Shown: positions 52,659 through 61,111 of the stretch, one piece after another
Numbering within the stretch: position 1 is the first letter of the stretch
Layout of the letters: the number at the start of each line of letters is the position of its first letter
Origin: Stackebrandtia albiflava
GTDB taxonomy: Bacteria > Actinomycetota > Actinomycetes > Mycobacteriales > Micromonosporaceae
Assembly: GCF_007994225.1 (NCBI RefSeq)
Contig: NZ_VLLL01000006.1
Span: forward strand, 744,001 to 808,000
Length of the DNA stretch: 64,000 bases
Direction: 5' to 3'
Notes under the pieces: generated by a model
The model's database searches: none
Told to the model about the DNA's origin: nothing
Seen by the model: only the letters and a program-made list of their open reading frames with translations
Made by a program: the position numbers and the translations under genes

Positions 52659-53849
52659 GTGCCTCTCGCGGTATACCTCCTGGGCGCGGCGATCTTCGCC
52701 CAGGGCACCTCCGAACTCATGCTGACCGGACTGCTCCCCGACATCGCTGCCGAATTCCGGATATCCGTTCCGGTCGCGGCGCTGCAGATCTCGGCCTTCG
52801 CCTTCGGGATGATCGTCGGAGCTCCACTGTTGACGATCGTGACACTGCGCTGGTCCCGCCGCAACACGATGATCGGGCTGCTACTGGTCTTCATCGCCGG
52901 CCACGTCGCGGGCGCGCTCGCGACCGGCCCCGAACTGCTCATGGCGACCAGGGTGCTCACCGCCTTCGTGTACGCCGGATTCTGGGCCGTCTCCGGCGCG
53001 ACCGCCATCGCGTTGGCCGGACCCGGACGGTCCGGCCGCGCGATGAGCGTCGTGACCGGCGGCCTCACCGTCGCCATGGTCGCCGGCCTCCCGTTGGGAA
53101 CCCTGCTGGGCCAACACCTCGGGTGGCGCGGCGCCTTCTGGGCGGTCGCCGTCGCGTCGGCGGTCGCTCTCGCCGGAGTCTGGTGGGCCGTCCCCGCCGA
53201 CCGGCCCGCCACGGCCGCGCTTCCCGATCCCCGCCGCGAACTGCGCGCCGTGGCCGACGGCCGCCTGTGGCTGTCGCTGACCCTCACCGCCTCCTTCACC
53301 GCCGCGCTGTTGGCACTGTTCGCGTTCCTCAGTCCGATGCTGACCGAGGTGTACGGGCTGGCGCCCGGCTGGGTCCCCGCCGTACTCGCGCTGTACGGGG
53401 CGGCGACCGTCCTGGGCATCTGGCTCGGTGGCCGGCTGGCCGACACGAGGCCCTACCCGGTGTTGTTCGTCTCGGTGGGCGGCGTCATCGCCGTCGGCCT
53501 GCTGTTGCCGTGGACGACCGGCCTCGCCCTACCGGGCATCGCACTGATCGTCCTGTTCGGAGGGTTCGGGTTCCTGGCGAACCCGGTGCTGAGCGCCCGT
53601 GTGGTGGCGATCGCCCCGGAGGCCCCGGTCATGTCCCTGGCGCTCAACACCTCCGCGTTCAACGTCGGGATCACCGTCGGACCGTGGATCGGCGGACTGG
53701 TGATCTCCGGCGGCTTCGGCTACCCGGCGTTGGCCTGGGCGGTCGTCGGCTTGGGCGCGCTCAGCCTCGCCGCCCTGTGCGCCGCCCGGCTGGCCGGAAT
53801 CGGCGGGCGCGACCGGACCGCGCAACCCGCCCCGGTACCGGTGGCCTGA
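52659..53849 (+). CDS. Cmx/CmlR-type MFS drug efflux transporter
   Basis: 396 residues, twelve helices. The start LAVYLLGAAIFAQGTSELML and the VAALQISAFAFGMIVGAPLL segment are typical of the DHA1 Cmx/CmrA group, whose members export chloramphenicol in Streptomyces and Corynebacterium. GTG 52659 is preferred: GGAAGG upstream and the known N terminus. The substrate cannot be read from sequence. Behind its TetR gene it forms an inducible efflux pair. Confidence 0.88.
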   Translation: MPLAVYLLGAAIFAQGTSELMLTGLLPDIAAEFRISVPVAALQISAFAFGMIVGAPLLTIVTLRWSRRNTMIGLLLVFIAGHVAGALATGPELLMATRVLTAFVYAGFWAVSGATAIALAGPGRSGRAMSVVTGGLTVAMVAGLPLGTLLGQHLGWRGAFWAVAVASAVALAGVWWAVPADRPATAALPDPRRELRAVADGRLWLSLTLTASFTAALLALFAFLSPMLTEVYGLAPGWVPAVLALYGAATVLGIWLGGRLADTRPYPVLFVSVGGVIAVGLLLPWTTGLALPGIALIVLFGGFGFLANPVLSARVVAIAPEAPVMSLALNTSAFNVGITVGPWIGGLVISGGFGYPALAWAVVGLGALSLAALCAARLAGIGGRDRTAQPAPVPVA

Positions 53850-53859
53850 CAGCCTTCCA

Positions 53860-53892
53860 CGACGGTGCGCCCCGCACGGCGGCGCACCGTCG
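53860..53892. terminator. Convergent terminator
   Basis: CGACGGTGCGCC / GGCGCACCGTCG, 12-bp perfect stem, 9-nt loop, between the MFS and NTase genes. Confidence 0.8.
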
Positions 53893-53896
53893 CACG

Positions 53897-54739
53897 TCAC
53901 GGGTCGGTCCGCTCCGCCAGCCGCGTCACCTCGGTGACGAGTTCCCGCAACCGGTCGTGTTGCCGGTTCAGCAGTTCCACGGTCGCCGGACCCGAGGGCA
54001 CCGCCAACTCCTCCACGGTCGCCGCCACCCCGGCGGGCGCCCGATCGAACGCCGCCAGGTGCGCGGCGACGCGCTTGTCCCCGCCGAAGTACTCACCGTT
54101 CACCGCGTACAGCACCTGCACCAGATCGTGCACCGTCTGCATGACGATCGACTGCGTGTACACGACGTCCCGCCGTGCGATCGCGCTCAGGTAGTGCGGG
54201 TTGTCGGGCCAGAACCGGGCGGTCGGGAGATGCCGCGCGACGATCGCCCGGCGTAGCGCCTCCGGGTACCGGTCGAGTCGGGATCGCCAGTCCGCGACCA
54301 CACCGAACGGGTCGGCCAGCGGCCGCAACGTCGCCAGGTCCGCCAGCACCGAGTGGCTGTGGAAGCCGCCGCCGGGCGTCCACACGGTCGGTGTGGTGGT
54401 GATCCGCCCGGCGAGCGCGTCGGTGACGCACCCCTCGACGTGGTCGATGCCGCGTGCCGTCACCTCCACCAGCACACCGCCGTGCCGGAAGTCGATGTTG
54501 CGACCCCACAACCGGTGCGGGTCACCGCCGACCACCGGCACGTCGTCGGCGACCTCGGCCAGGATCGCCTGGATGTCGGCGGGCGCCAACAGGTCCGTGA
54601 CGAACAGGTATATGTCCACGTCCGAGTGCGTATCGGCCTCCCGCTTCGCGAGGGAACCACCCACCCCGGCCGCCCACCGGCCGCGCGGCAGCCGGGTGAG
54701 AGCCGGGAACACCCGATCGATGACCGCTTGAGCAGACAC
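53897..54739 (-). CDS. Nucleotidyltransferase-domain protein (DUF4037-like)
   Basis: 280 residues. GVGGSLAKREADTHSDVDIYL is an intact NTase signature (GS...DxD) near residue 26; a C-terminal helical domain follows (RRAIVARHLPTARFW, VMQTVHDLVQVLYAVNGEYF). This arrangement matches DUF4037/aminoglycoside adenylyltransferase-like proteins of actinomycetes. Substrate unknown; contrast with the DxA protein at 5646. The gene is alone on its strand before the TrkA-C gene ends 76 bp away. Confidence 0.78.
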   Translation of the reverse strand: MSAQAVIDRVFPALTRLPRGRWAAGVGGSLAKREADTHSDVDIYLFVTDLLAPADIQAILAEVADDVPVVGGDPHRLWGRNIDFRHGGVLVEVTARGIDHVEGCVTDALAGRITTTPTVWTPGGGFHSHSVLADLATLRPLADPFGVVADWRSRLDRYPEALRRAIVARHLPTARFWPDNPHYLSAIARRDVVYTQSIVMQTVHDLVQVLYAVNGEYFGGDKRVAAHLAAFDRAPAGVAATVEELAVPSGPATVELLNRQHDRLRELVTEVTRLAERTDP

Positions 54740-54815
54740 GTGGAATCCTTCGCCGGTGGAGTGGACGCGGTGATCGTACGCGGCCGGGACGGGTGACGGC
54801 GGGTTCGCGGCGGAG

Positions 54816-55307
54816 TCACCGCTCCCCGGACGCCAGGAACCGGCTCAACGCCGTGATACCCGGCACCGGACCGGCCGCCACCACCGTGTCACCGACCCTG
54901 ATCCGCAACGGTTCCCGATCCGGCGGGGTGATCACCTCGCCGTCCCGGACCACCGCGATGACCGCCGCGCCCGTCCGGGACCTGATCCGTCGCAGGTCCA
55001 GCACCGCCCCGTCGGACGGCGAACCCGCCGTGATCGGGATCCGGGTGAACGTGACGCCGTCGGAGTCCCGCTCCAACTGCGTGAGGTGGTCCTCGGTGAC
55101 GTCGTGGTGCAGCAGGTCGGAGACGTGCCGGGCCTCCTCCCGGTCGAGGGAGACCGCGTCGAACACCGTCTCCGGGTCGTCGCGTTCGTAGAGGACCAGC
55201 TCCCGCCGGCCCGACAGGTGACCGATCACCCCGACGTGCCTGCCGGTCGCCGTGGTGAACACGTACCGGATGCCCACACCCGGCAGCGCGGTCCGTTCGA
55301 TGCGCAT
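54816..55307 (-). CDS. TrkA-C-domain regulatory subunit of a cation antiporter (KhtT-like)
   Basis: 163 residues. RIERTALPGVGIRYVFTTATG is the typical start of KhtT-like proteins; the C-terminal half (GAVIAVVRDGEVITPPD, RIRVGDTVVAAG) is a TrkA-C/RCK-C ligand domain. In Bacillus the subunit gates a CPA2 K+/H+ antiporter. Here the gene that precedes it on the strand, 55 bp away, is an ArsB/NhaD carrier. ATG 55307 has GAGGAGGGA two bases upstream, a strong signal. Confidence 0.85.
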   Translation of the reverse strand: MRIERTALPGVGIRYVFTTATGRHVGVIGHLSGRRELVLYERDDPETVFDAVSLDREEARHVSDLLHHDVTEDHLTQLERDSDGVTFTRIPITAGSPSDGAVLDLRRIRSRTGAAVIAVVRDGEVITPPDREPLRIRVGDTVVAAGPVPGITALSRFLASGER

Positions 55308-55362
55308 GTTCCCTCCTCTGAGTGCGGCGGTACGGCCGGTCGGCCGCACCGCCATGCGAGCG

Positions 55363-56658
55363 TCACGCCAGCGCGAAGTACCGCAACCAGACGTAGCCCC
55401 ACGCGATGATCGTGGTCACCACGGTCGTGACGATTCCGTACTTGGTGAACTGCCAGAACGAGATCGGCTGGCCGGCCCGTGCGGCGATGCCGAGCATCAC
55501 CACGTTCGCGCTGGCGGCCAGCGCGGTGCCGTTCCCGCCGAGGTCGGCGCCCAGGGCGAACGACCACCACAGCGACTGGCCGGTCGTGGCGTCGGGGGCC
55601 TGCGCCACCATCCCCTCCACGATCGGCGCCATCGTCGCCGCGTAGGGGATGTTGTCGAAGAACGCGCCCAGCACCGCCGAACCGAACACCAGCCCGGTCG
55701 CCGCGACGAAGTAGTCGTCCCCGACCACGTCGACCGCCCACTCACCGATGTGGGCGATGACACCGGTCTCGACGAGACTCCCGACCATCACGAACAGACC
55801 CATGAAGAACACCAGCGTCGACCACTCGACCTCCGCCAGGTAATCCGAGGTCTTCACACCCGACACCGCGACCATCAGGCCCGCGCCCAGCATCGCGACG
55901 ATCGCCGGGTCCATGTGGAAGACGGTGTGCAGTGAGAACGCCGCCATCACCAGGGCGAGCACCACCAGGCAGCGCACCAGGAGGCCACGGTCCTTGATGG
56001 ACGCCGTCGGGTCCATCGCCATGACCGCGTCCATCCGCTCGGGCCGGTACACGAAGGACTTGCGGAACATGAACCGCGCCATCACGACGAACACCGCGAA
56101 CAGGACGATCACGATCGGCGTCATGTGGATGATGAAGTCGTTGAAGCCGAGCCCGGCGCGCATCCCGATGATGATGTTGGGCGGGTCGCCGATGAGGGTG
56201 GCGGCGCCGCCGATGTTGGACGCCAGGACCTCGGCGATCAGGTACGGCGCGGCCGGGATGTCGAGCCGCCGACACACCGACAGCGTGACCGGTGCCACCA
56301 GCATGATGGTGGTGACGTTGTCCAGGAACGGCGACGCTATCGCGGTGATCACCATGAGCAGTACGAGAAGCCGGTAGGGCCGGCCGCCCGACCGTTGCGC
56401 CGCCCAGATTCCCAACGCCTCGAAGACGCCGGTCTGTTTGATGATCCCGACGATGATCATCATGCCCAGCAGCAGGAATATGACACTCCAGTCGACGCCG
56501 GAGTGATGGGAGTAGAAGATCTCCTCGCCGCCGACCAGTCCCATCGCCGCCACCAGACCGGCGGCGACCAGGACGACCGCCACCCGGTTGAACCTCTCGG
56601 TGGCGATGAGCACGAAGGCCACGGCGAATACGGCTATCGCGATGACGGCTGCGCTCAT
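55363..56658 (-). CDS. ArsB/NhaD-family ion transporter
   Basis: 431 residues, about eleven to twelve helices. NVTTIMLVAPVTLS, IGGAATLIGDPPNIIIGMRAG and LGADLGGNGTALAASANVVML are the paired hairpin motifs of the ion transporter superfamily (ArsB, NhaD, P protein). Substrate may be Na+/H+, arsenite or an organic anion. ATG 56658 is chosen because it overlaps the stop of the leader ORF as ATGA; no independent ribosome site is seen. Confidence 0.88.
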   Translation of the reverse strand: MSAAVIAIAVFAVAFVLIATERFNRVAVVLVAAGLVAAMGLVGGEEIFYSHHSGVDWSVIFLLLGMMIIVGIIKQTGVFEALGIWAAQRSGGRPYRLLVLLMVITAIASPFLDNVTTIMLVAPVTLSVCRRLDIPAAPYLIAEVLASNIGGAATLIGDPPNIIIGMRAGLGFNDFIIHMTPIVIVLFAVFVVMARFMFRKSFVYRPERMDAVMAMDPTASIKDRGLLVRCLVVLALVMAAFSLHTVFHMDPAIVAMLGAGLMVAVSGVKTSDYLAEVEWSTLVFFMGLFVMVGSLVETGVIAHIGEWAVDVVGDDYFVAATGLVFGSAVLGAFFDNIPYAATMAPIVEGMVAQAPDATTGQSLWWSFALGADLGGNGTALAASANVVMLGIAARAGQPISFWQFTKYGIVTTVVTTIIAWGYVWLRYFALA

Positions 56659-56747
56659 GCGCGACCGCCCGGCGGGGCGTCCGGTGACGTGGAGGCGGCG
56701 TGCCGGTGCCGGGCCGCCGATGGCTCGCCCGAAAGGTGTCGGTACAT
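56655..56747 (-). CDS. 30-residue leader ORF coupled to the ArsB/NhaD gene
   Basis: MYRHLSGEPSAARHRHAAST followed by 10 residues ending GGRA. ATG 56747 has a strong AGGAGAG six bases upstream; TGA overlaps the carrier ATG (ATGA). It contains three His and four Arg and lacks hydrophobic segments. Without it the carrier would have no ribosome site. Likely translational coupling or attenuation of the carrier; a function for the peptide is not evident. Confidence 0.6.
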   Translation of the reverse strand: MYRHLSGEPSAARHRHAASTSPDAPPGGRA

Positions 56748-57286
56748 CTGTTCTCTCCTGGTGTCGTCCGCGTCGTGGGCCTGATGACGCGGGGATGAAC
56801 GGGGCCGGGGCCGTCGTGGACCCGGGGCGTCCGGCGGGGACGTGCCGCACGTCCCCGGGCGGGGTCGTGCCGCCGTGTACGACGACCCGTTCCCGTCCGC
56901 GACGCACGCGGCATGACACCCACCCGGGCGGCGGACGCCTTCCCGGGCGGTGTGAAGAGGCTCACCGGCTGCGAGGCGCCGGCGGTGAACCGTCAGGCAC
57001 CGGCTCCCACCCGTCGGCAAGCGGTGCACTGGACATTCGCCTGACGCCTGGTCTTCAGCATCACAAGCCACGGGCGAATCGACCATCGGTGGCGACACCC
57101 ATTTTCGGCGGGGGACGCCCGGTCACCGTGGGGCCGGCCGCCGCCGGAATGGGTGTCCACCCGCATGGACGTTCCGCCCGGAGTGGGTCACCCTTGACTC
57201 GGGTGTCGATCGACACGTCGCCGCGCCGACGGTGCCGGCGGTACCGCCGACCGGCGGGGACAGTGGGGGTCGTCGATCGACCGACG
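56748..57286. other. 539-bp divergent regulatory region
   Basis: Between the leader ORF and the sensor kinase. No ORF with coding character. It holds the palindrome at 56835-56857 and several G+C dyads; direction and position of promoters cannot be fixed. Confidence 0.55.
56835..56857. promoter_or_regulatory. Perfect 23-bp palindrome 5' of the leader ORF
   Basis: CGGGGACGTGC-C-GCACGTCCCCG, 88 bp before the leader start. On the transcript it would be a stable hairpin; on DNA it could bind a dimeric regulator such as the divergent response regulator. Confidence 0.5.
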
Positions 57287-58264
57287 ATGAGAGGCCGTGT
57301 CACCTTGTCCCTTTTCTGGCGGATCTTCCTGCTCAACGCCGCGGTGTTGACCTCGGCGACCGCGCTGCTGCTGGTGGGGCCGGTCACGGTGTCGACGCCG
57401 GTGCTGCTGGCGGAGGCGCTGATCCTGACCGGTGGGCTCGCCGCCATGCTGGCGGCCAACGGCGTCCTGCTGCGCGTGGGCCTGGCGCCGCTGGAGCGGC
57501 TCACCAAGGCCATGACGACGACCGACCTGCTCAGGCCGGGGCCGCGCCCGCAGGTGACCGGGCACGCCGGCATCGCAGACCTCATCAGGACGTTCAACAC
57601 CATGCTCGACCGGTTGGAGGCCGAACGGGCGTTGTCGACGGCGAGGGCGCTGTCGGCTCAGGAGGCGGAGCGGCGACGTGTCGCCCAGGAACTGCACGAC
57701 GAGGTGGGACAGACGTTGACGGCGGTACTGCTGGAACTGAAACGGGTCGCCGACCACGCGCCCTCGCCGGTGCGGGAGGAGATCCGCCAGGTGCAGGAGA
57801 CCACCCGCGACAGCCTCGACGAGATCCGGCGGATCGCGCGGCGGCTACGGCCGGGGGTCCTGGAGGAGCTGGGCCTGATCAGCGCGCTCAAGGCGCTGGT
57901 GAACGACTCCGGCGGGCGGGGACGGCTGACGGTGCGGCGACACTTCGACCCGGAGCTGCCGACGTTGGGTGAGGAGGCGGAACTGGTGATATACCGGGTC
58001 GCGCAGGAGAGCGTCACCAACACGGCGCGGCACAGCGGGGCGACCACACTCGACATCCACCTGGGCCGGACCCTCGGGGGCGTGCTGCTGCGGATCCGTG
58101 ACGACGGGCGGGGAATCGGCCACGCCGTCGAGGGCGCCGGCATCCGGGGCATGCGGGAACGGGCGCTGCTCATCGGTGCCGACCTCGACGTCGGCGACCA
58201 TCCGGAGGGCGGCACCGAGGTGAGACTACGGGTACCCGTTCACGAGAGGAGGACAGGACGATGA
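57287..58264 (+). CDS. NarL-type intramembrane-sensing histidine kinase
   Basis: 325 residues. Two membrane helices (about 10-31 and 40-63) are separated by only about eight residues, then a HAMP-like PLERLTKAM linker, HisKA_3 with H137 in QELHDEVGQTL, and a HATPase domain (DDGRGIGHAVEGAGIRGM). The tiny external loop means it senses in or at the membrane or through a partner. ATG 57287 is the best start. The stop overlaps the response regulator ATG. Confidence 0.9.
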   Translation: MRGRVTLSLFWRIFLLNAAVLTSATALLLVGPVTVSTPVLLAEALILTGGLAAMLAANGVLLRVGLAPLERLTKAMTTTDLLRPGPRPQVTGHAGIADLIRTFNTMLDRLEAERALSTARALSAQEAERRRVAQELHDEVGQTLTAVLLELKRVADHAPSPVREEIRQVQETTRDSLDEIRRIARRLRPGVLEELGLISALKALVNDSGGRGRLTVRRHFDPELPTLGEEAELVIYRVAQESVTNTARHSGATTLDIHLGRTLGGVLLRIRDDGRGIGHAVEGAGIRGMRERALLIGADLDVGDHPEGGTEVRLRVPVHERRTGR

Positions 58265-58923
58265 CTACCGAAAGCCCGGCGACGCGGATCCTGCTCGCCG
58301 ACGACCACGCGCTGGTCCGGCGCGGCGTCCGGCTGATCCTCGACGGTGAACCCGACCTGACGGTGGTCGCCGAGGCCAGCGACGGCGCCGAGGCGTTGGA
58401 GAGCGCGAAACTGCACCGCCCCGACCTGGCGATCTTCGACATCGCGATGCCCCGCATGACCGGGCTCCAGGCGGCACGCGAACTCTCCCGGATCCAACCC
58501 GAGGTGCGGATCCTGATCCTCACCATGTACGACAACGAGCAGTACTTCTTCGAGGCGTTGCAGTCGGGTGCGTGCGGGTACGTGTTGAAGTCGGTGGCCG
58601 ACCGCGACCTGGTGGAGGCGTGCCGGGCCGCGATGCGGGACGAGCCGTTCCTCTACCCGGGCGCCGTCACCGCGCTCATCCGCAACTACCTGGAACGCGC
58701 CAGGCAGGGTGAGGACATCCCGGACCGCGCGATCACGCACCGGGAGGAGGAGATCCTGAAACTGGTCGCGGAGGGGCACACCTCGAAGGAGATCGGCGAC
58801 ATCCTCTACATCAGCGTCAAGACCGTGGAACGGCACCGCGCCAACCTCCTGCAGAAACTCGGGTTGCGGGACCGCCTGGAACTGACCCGGTACGCCATCC
58901 GCGCCGGACTCATCGAGCCCTGA
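58261..58923 (+). CDS. NarL/LuxR-family response regulator
   Basis: 220 residues. Receiver with D14-D15, phosphoacceptor D60 (LAIFDIAMP) and conserved Lys in GYVLKSV; C-terminal LuxR HTH (HTSKEIGDILYISVKTVERHRA). Coupled by ATGA to the kinase. Possible targets include the divergent ArsB/NhaD unit. Confidence 0.93.
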   Translation: MTTESPATRILLADDHALVRRGVRLILDGEPDLTVVAEASDGAEALESAKLHRPDLAIFDIAMPRMTGLQAARELSRIQPEVRILILTMYDNEQYFFEALQSGACGYVLKSVADRDLVEACRAAMRDEPFLYPGAVTALIRNYLERARQGEDIPDRAITHREEEILKLVAEGHTSKEIGDILYISVKTVERHRANLLQKLGLRDRLELTRYAIRAGLIEP

Positions 58924-59015
58924 CGGCGCCGGCCCGGCCCGGTCAACCTCGGCGGGCACCGTCCGGCCAGATCACGGTCATCGGTATCCCTTGCGCGGGT
59001 AGCGGTGGTCTAGCA

Positions 59016-60230
59016 TCACCGCGTGACGCCGACCCGCTCACACAGGCCGCGGATCTTGGAATCGATGGCCGACCGTTTCGCACGCTTCACGATCTGCCGC
59101 AACGTCTCCCGCGCGAACGGGTGCGCGCGGATCCGTTGTGGAGTGAGGCGTTCGGCGGTCAGCATCATGCGGACCGCGGCGGCGTCCGAATCCGGGGTGC
59201 CGATCCGCGCCAGGGCGCGGGCGGTGTCGAGGTAGAACATGCCCTGGCGGTCTACCGACCCGATCGCGGCGGCGTTCGTCGACCGCGCGATCCGGACCGC
59301 CTCGCGGGCATCGCCGGAGTCCACAGTGATCGCCAGGCGCCAGAACGCCAGGTTCGTCGGTCCGAAGTACATGCGGAACGTGTCGGTGTCCCCGGTGCTG
59401 GAGGCCAGGGCCTCCGCCTCGGCGAGATGGGTGTCACCGGTGCCGTGGTCGGTCATGCCGTAGCTGGACATGGCCGTCACCAGGTGCAGGTGTCCCGCGA
59501 CCTCCTTCGCGCCGTGAAGGTCCATGTGCCCTTCCAGCTCCGCCAGACCGGCGATGGCGAGTTTGCGGGCACGGGCCATGGAGCCGCAACCCATGGCGGC
59601 CGCCGCCCGGCTGCGGGCGGCGGCGGCGAGCATCACCGGATCTCCCAACGCCGTCGCGGCGTCGTGGGCGCGTTCACCCGCCAGGTACGCCTCAGCGCGG
59701 TGCCCGACCTCGCGGAGGATCCCGCCCGCGAGGACCGATCCGAGAACGGTGAGTCGTAGACCGGTCTCGCGGTCCGGGCCGGAGACGGCGGAAACGGTGG
59801 CGGCGTGGAGTTGCCGTGCGTACATGGGCATTCGCGCGGCGACGGCCGCGTAGTCACCGGATACGCGCAACTCGTCCATGGTCGACGCGTCGTGCGCCAG
59901 CCGGTCGAGAGGCACGGCGTCCACAGTGGCTTCATCGTTGAGGTCGGTCTCGACGAGCGCCGACAGGAGCGCCGTGATGTGCCCGGCCAGGCGGGCCTCG
60001 TCCGGCGTCGCGGGCATGCCGGGGGCGGACCCGGTGAGGTCCGGTACGGAACAGCGCAACGCGGTCGCCATATGCGCCAGCACGATCCGGTTGTCGGCAC
60101 CGCGTTCGCCACGTTCGATGCGGGACCAGGTGGTGTGGGCGATTCCGGCGAGGTCGGCGGCGCGGCGCACCGACAATCCGGCCAGGACCCGCCTCGTCTT
60201 GATGCGCTCGCCGATGGTCATCTCAGCCAT
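59016..60230 (-). CDS. XRE regulator with TPR-like domain
   Basis: 404 residues. HTH at residues 4-60 (GLSVRRAADLAGIAHTTWSRI), then about 320 residues of helical repeats typical of Streptomyces XRE-TPR regulators, here AGDYA-like Ala-rich hairpins. Such proteins often sense peptides or small proteins encoded beside them. ATG 60230 has GGAG six bases before. It is divergent from a three-gene micro-operon. Confidence 0.88.
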   Translation of the reverse strand: MAEMTIGERIKTRRVLAGLSVRRAADLAGIAHTTWSRIERGERGADNRIVLAHMATALRCSVPDLTGSAPGMPATPDEARLAGHITALLSALVETDLNDEATVDAVPLDRLAHDASTMDELRVSGDYAAVAARMPMYARQLHAATVSAVSGPDRETGLRLTVLGSVLAGGILREVGHRAEAYLAGERAHDAATALGDPVMLAAAARSRAAAAMGCGSMARARKLAIAGLAELEGHMDLHGAKEVAGHLHLVTAMSSYGMTDHGTGDTHLAEAEALASSTGDTDTFRMYFGPTNLAFWRLAITVDSGDAREAVRIARSTNAAAIGSVDRQGMFYLDTARALARIGTPDSDAAAVRMMLTAERLTPQRIRAHPFARETLRQIVKRAKRSAIDSKIRGLCERVGVTR

Positions 60231-60353
60231 GTTCGGCTCCATGAGTCTAGGTTCCGTCCCACCGTACTCGTAGTGGTGCCAATTGGCACCGAACGGAGAG
60301 TGAACGGCCTTAGCGTCATCGGTGACCGACGCGATGGCACCAGGGGTGAGCAG

Positions 60354-60617
60354 ATGACCGAGATGGATTTCGGACGGTTCGTTGTGGATGGCGGGGTGTT
60401 CGCGGTCGCGCCCAGCGCGGCTCCCCACACCGTGCGCCTGTACTCGGTGCAGGGTGACCACCGGGTCCTGGCGTGCACGATCAGCATCGTGGACGGCGTG
60501 GCCTCCGCCAGTTGGGGTGCGGCGTGGCTTGGGCAGCCCGCCGGTTGGTATGTGCGGGTGGAGGGCGCCGCCGTGGCCGTTCACCGGGAGGCGTCACGCC
60601 ACCGGGAGCTGTCGTGA
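60354..60617 (+). CDS. Micro-operon gene 1, hypothetical 87-residue protein
   Basis: ATG 60354 with AGGGGTGAG upstream. Beta-rich pattern (RFVVDGGVFAVAP, VRLYSVQGDHRVLACTISIV, WYVRVEGAAVAVH); no membrane or signal sequence. The stop overlaps the GTG of the next gene. No family recognised. Confidence 0.72.
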   Translation: MTEMDFGRFVVDGGVFAVAPSAAPHTVRLYSVQGDHRVLACTISIVDGVASASWGAAWLGQPAGWYVRVEGAAVAVHREASRHRELS

Positions 60618-60787
60618 CCGCTTACACGCGTTGCCCGGACTGTCATGCCGCCGGCGCCGGCGCGACCGCCGACGACAGTGCCGATCCGGTCGACGTCGAG
60701 GTGCCGGTGCCGTGTGGGACATGCGGCGGCAGCGGTTGTGTCCCGTTCCAGGGGTATGTCCTGGCCGAGCCGGAGGAAAGCCGATGA
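60614..60787 (+). CDS. Micro-operon gene 2, 57-residue CxxC protein
   Basis: Cys at 7, 10, 34, 37 and 42: CPDC and CGTCGGSGC. The second resembles a DnaJ zinc-finger repeat (CxxCxGxG), so a small zinc ribbon or redox protein is likely. GTGA overlap before, ATGA overlap after. Confidence 0.7.
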   Translation: MTAYTRCPDCHAAGAGATADDSADPVDVEVPVPCGTCGGSGCVPFQGYVLAEPEESR

Positions 60788-60990
60788 GGGCACCGGTGCG
60801 TGTCGACGACCTCGGTGGCCGGGTCTGCACGGTCCACGACGAGTACATGGAGACCAGGGGCGACGCCATCCGTATTCGCAACGCCTGGCCGTTGCTTCAC
60901 ACCGGTCCCGTGCCGCGTATCGGATTCTGCGATGCCACGAACAGTTGGCACGTCAGCCCGGCTCCGTCGAAACCACGCCGTACCCGGTGA
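60784..60990 (+). CDS. Micro-operon gene 3, hypothetical 68-residue protein
   Basis: RVDDLGGRVCTVHDEYMETR then IRIRNAWPLL and a basic tail KPRRTR. Two Cys. Coupled to gene 2 by ATGA. No family recognised. Confidence 0.68.
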   Translation: MRAPVRVDDLGGRVCTVHDEYMETRGDAIRIRNAWPLLHTGPVPRIGFCDATNSWHVSPAPSKPRRTR

Positions 60991-61111
60991 CCGCCCGCGA
61001 GGGCACCCCGGCCGGCCGTCGGCGGCCCCCGCTCCGACGGCCGGCCCACCCCCCCCACCACGTCTCACACGGCGGCCCGAGCCGGGGCCGGACAGCGGTG
61101 TGCCGGAGCTG

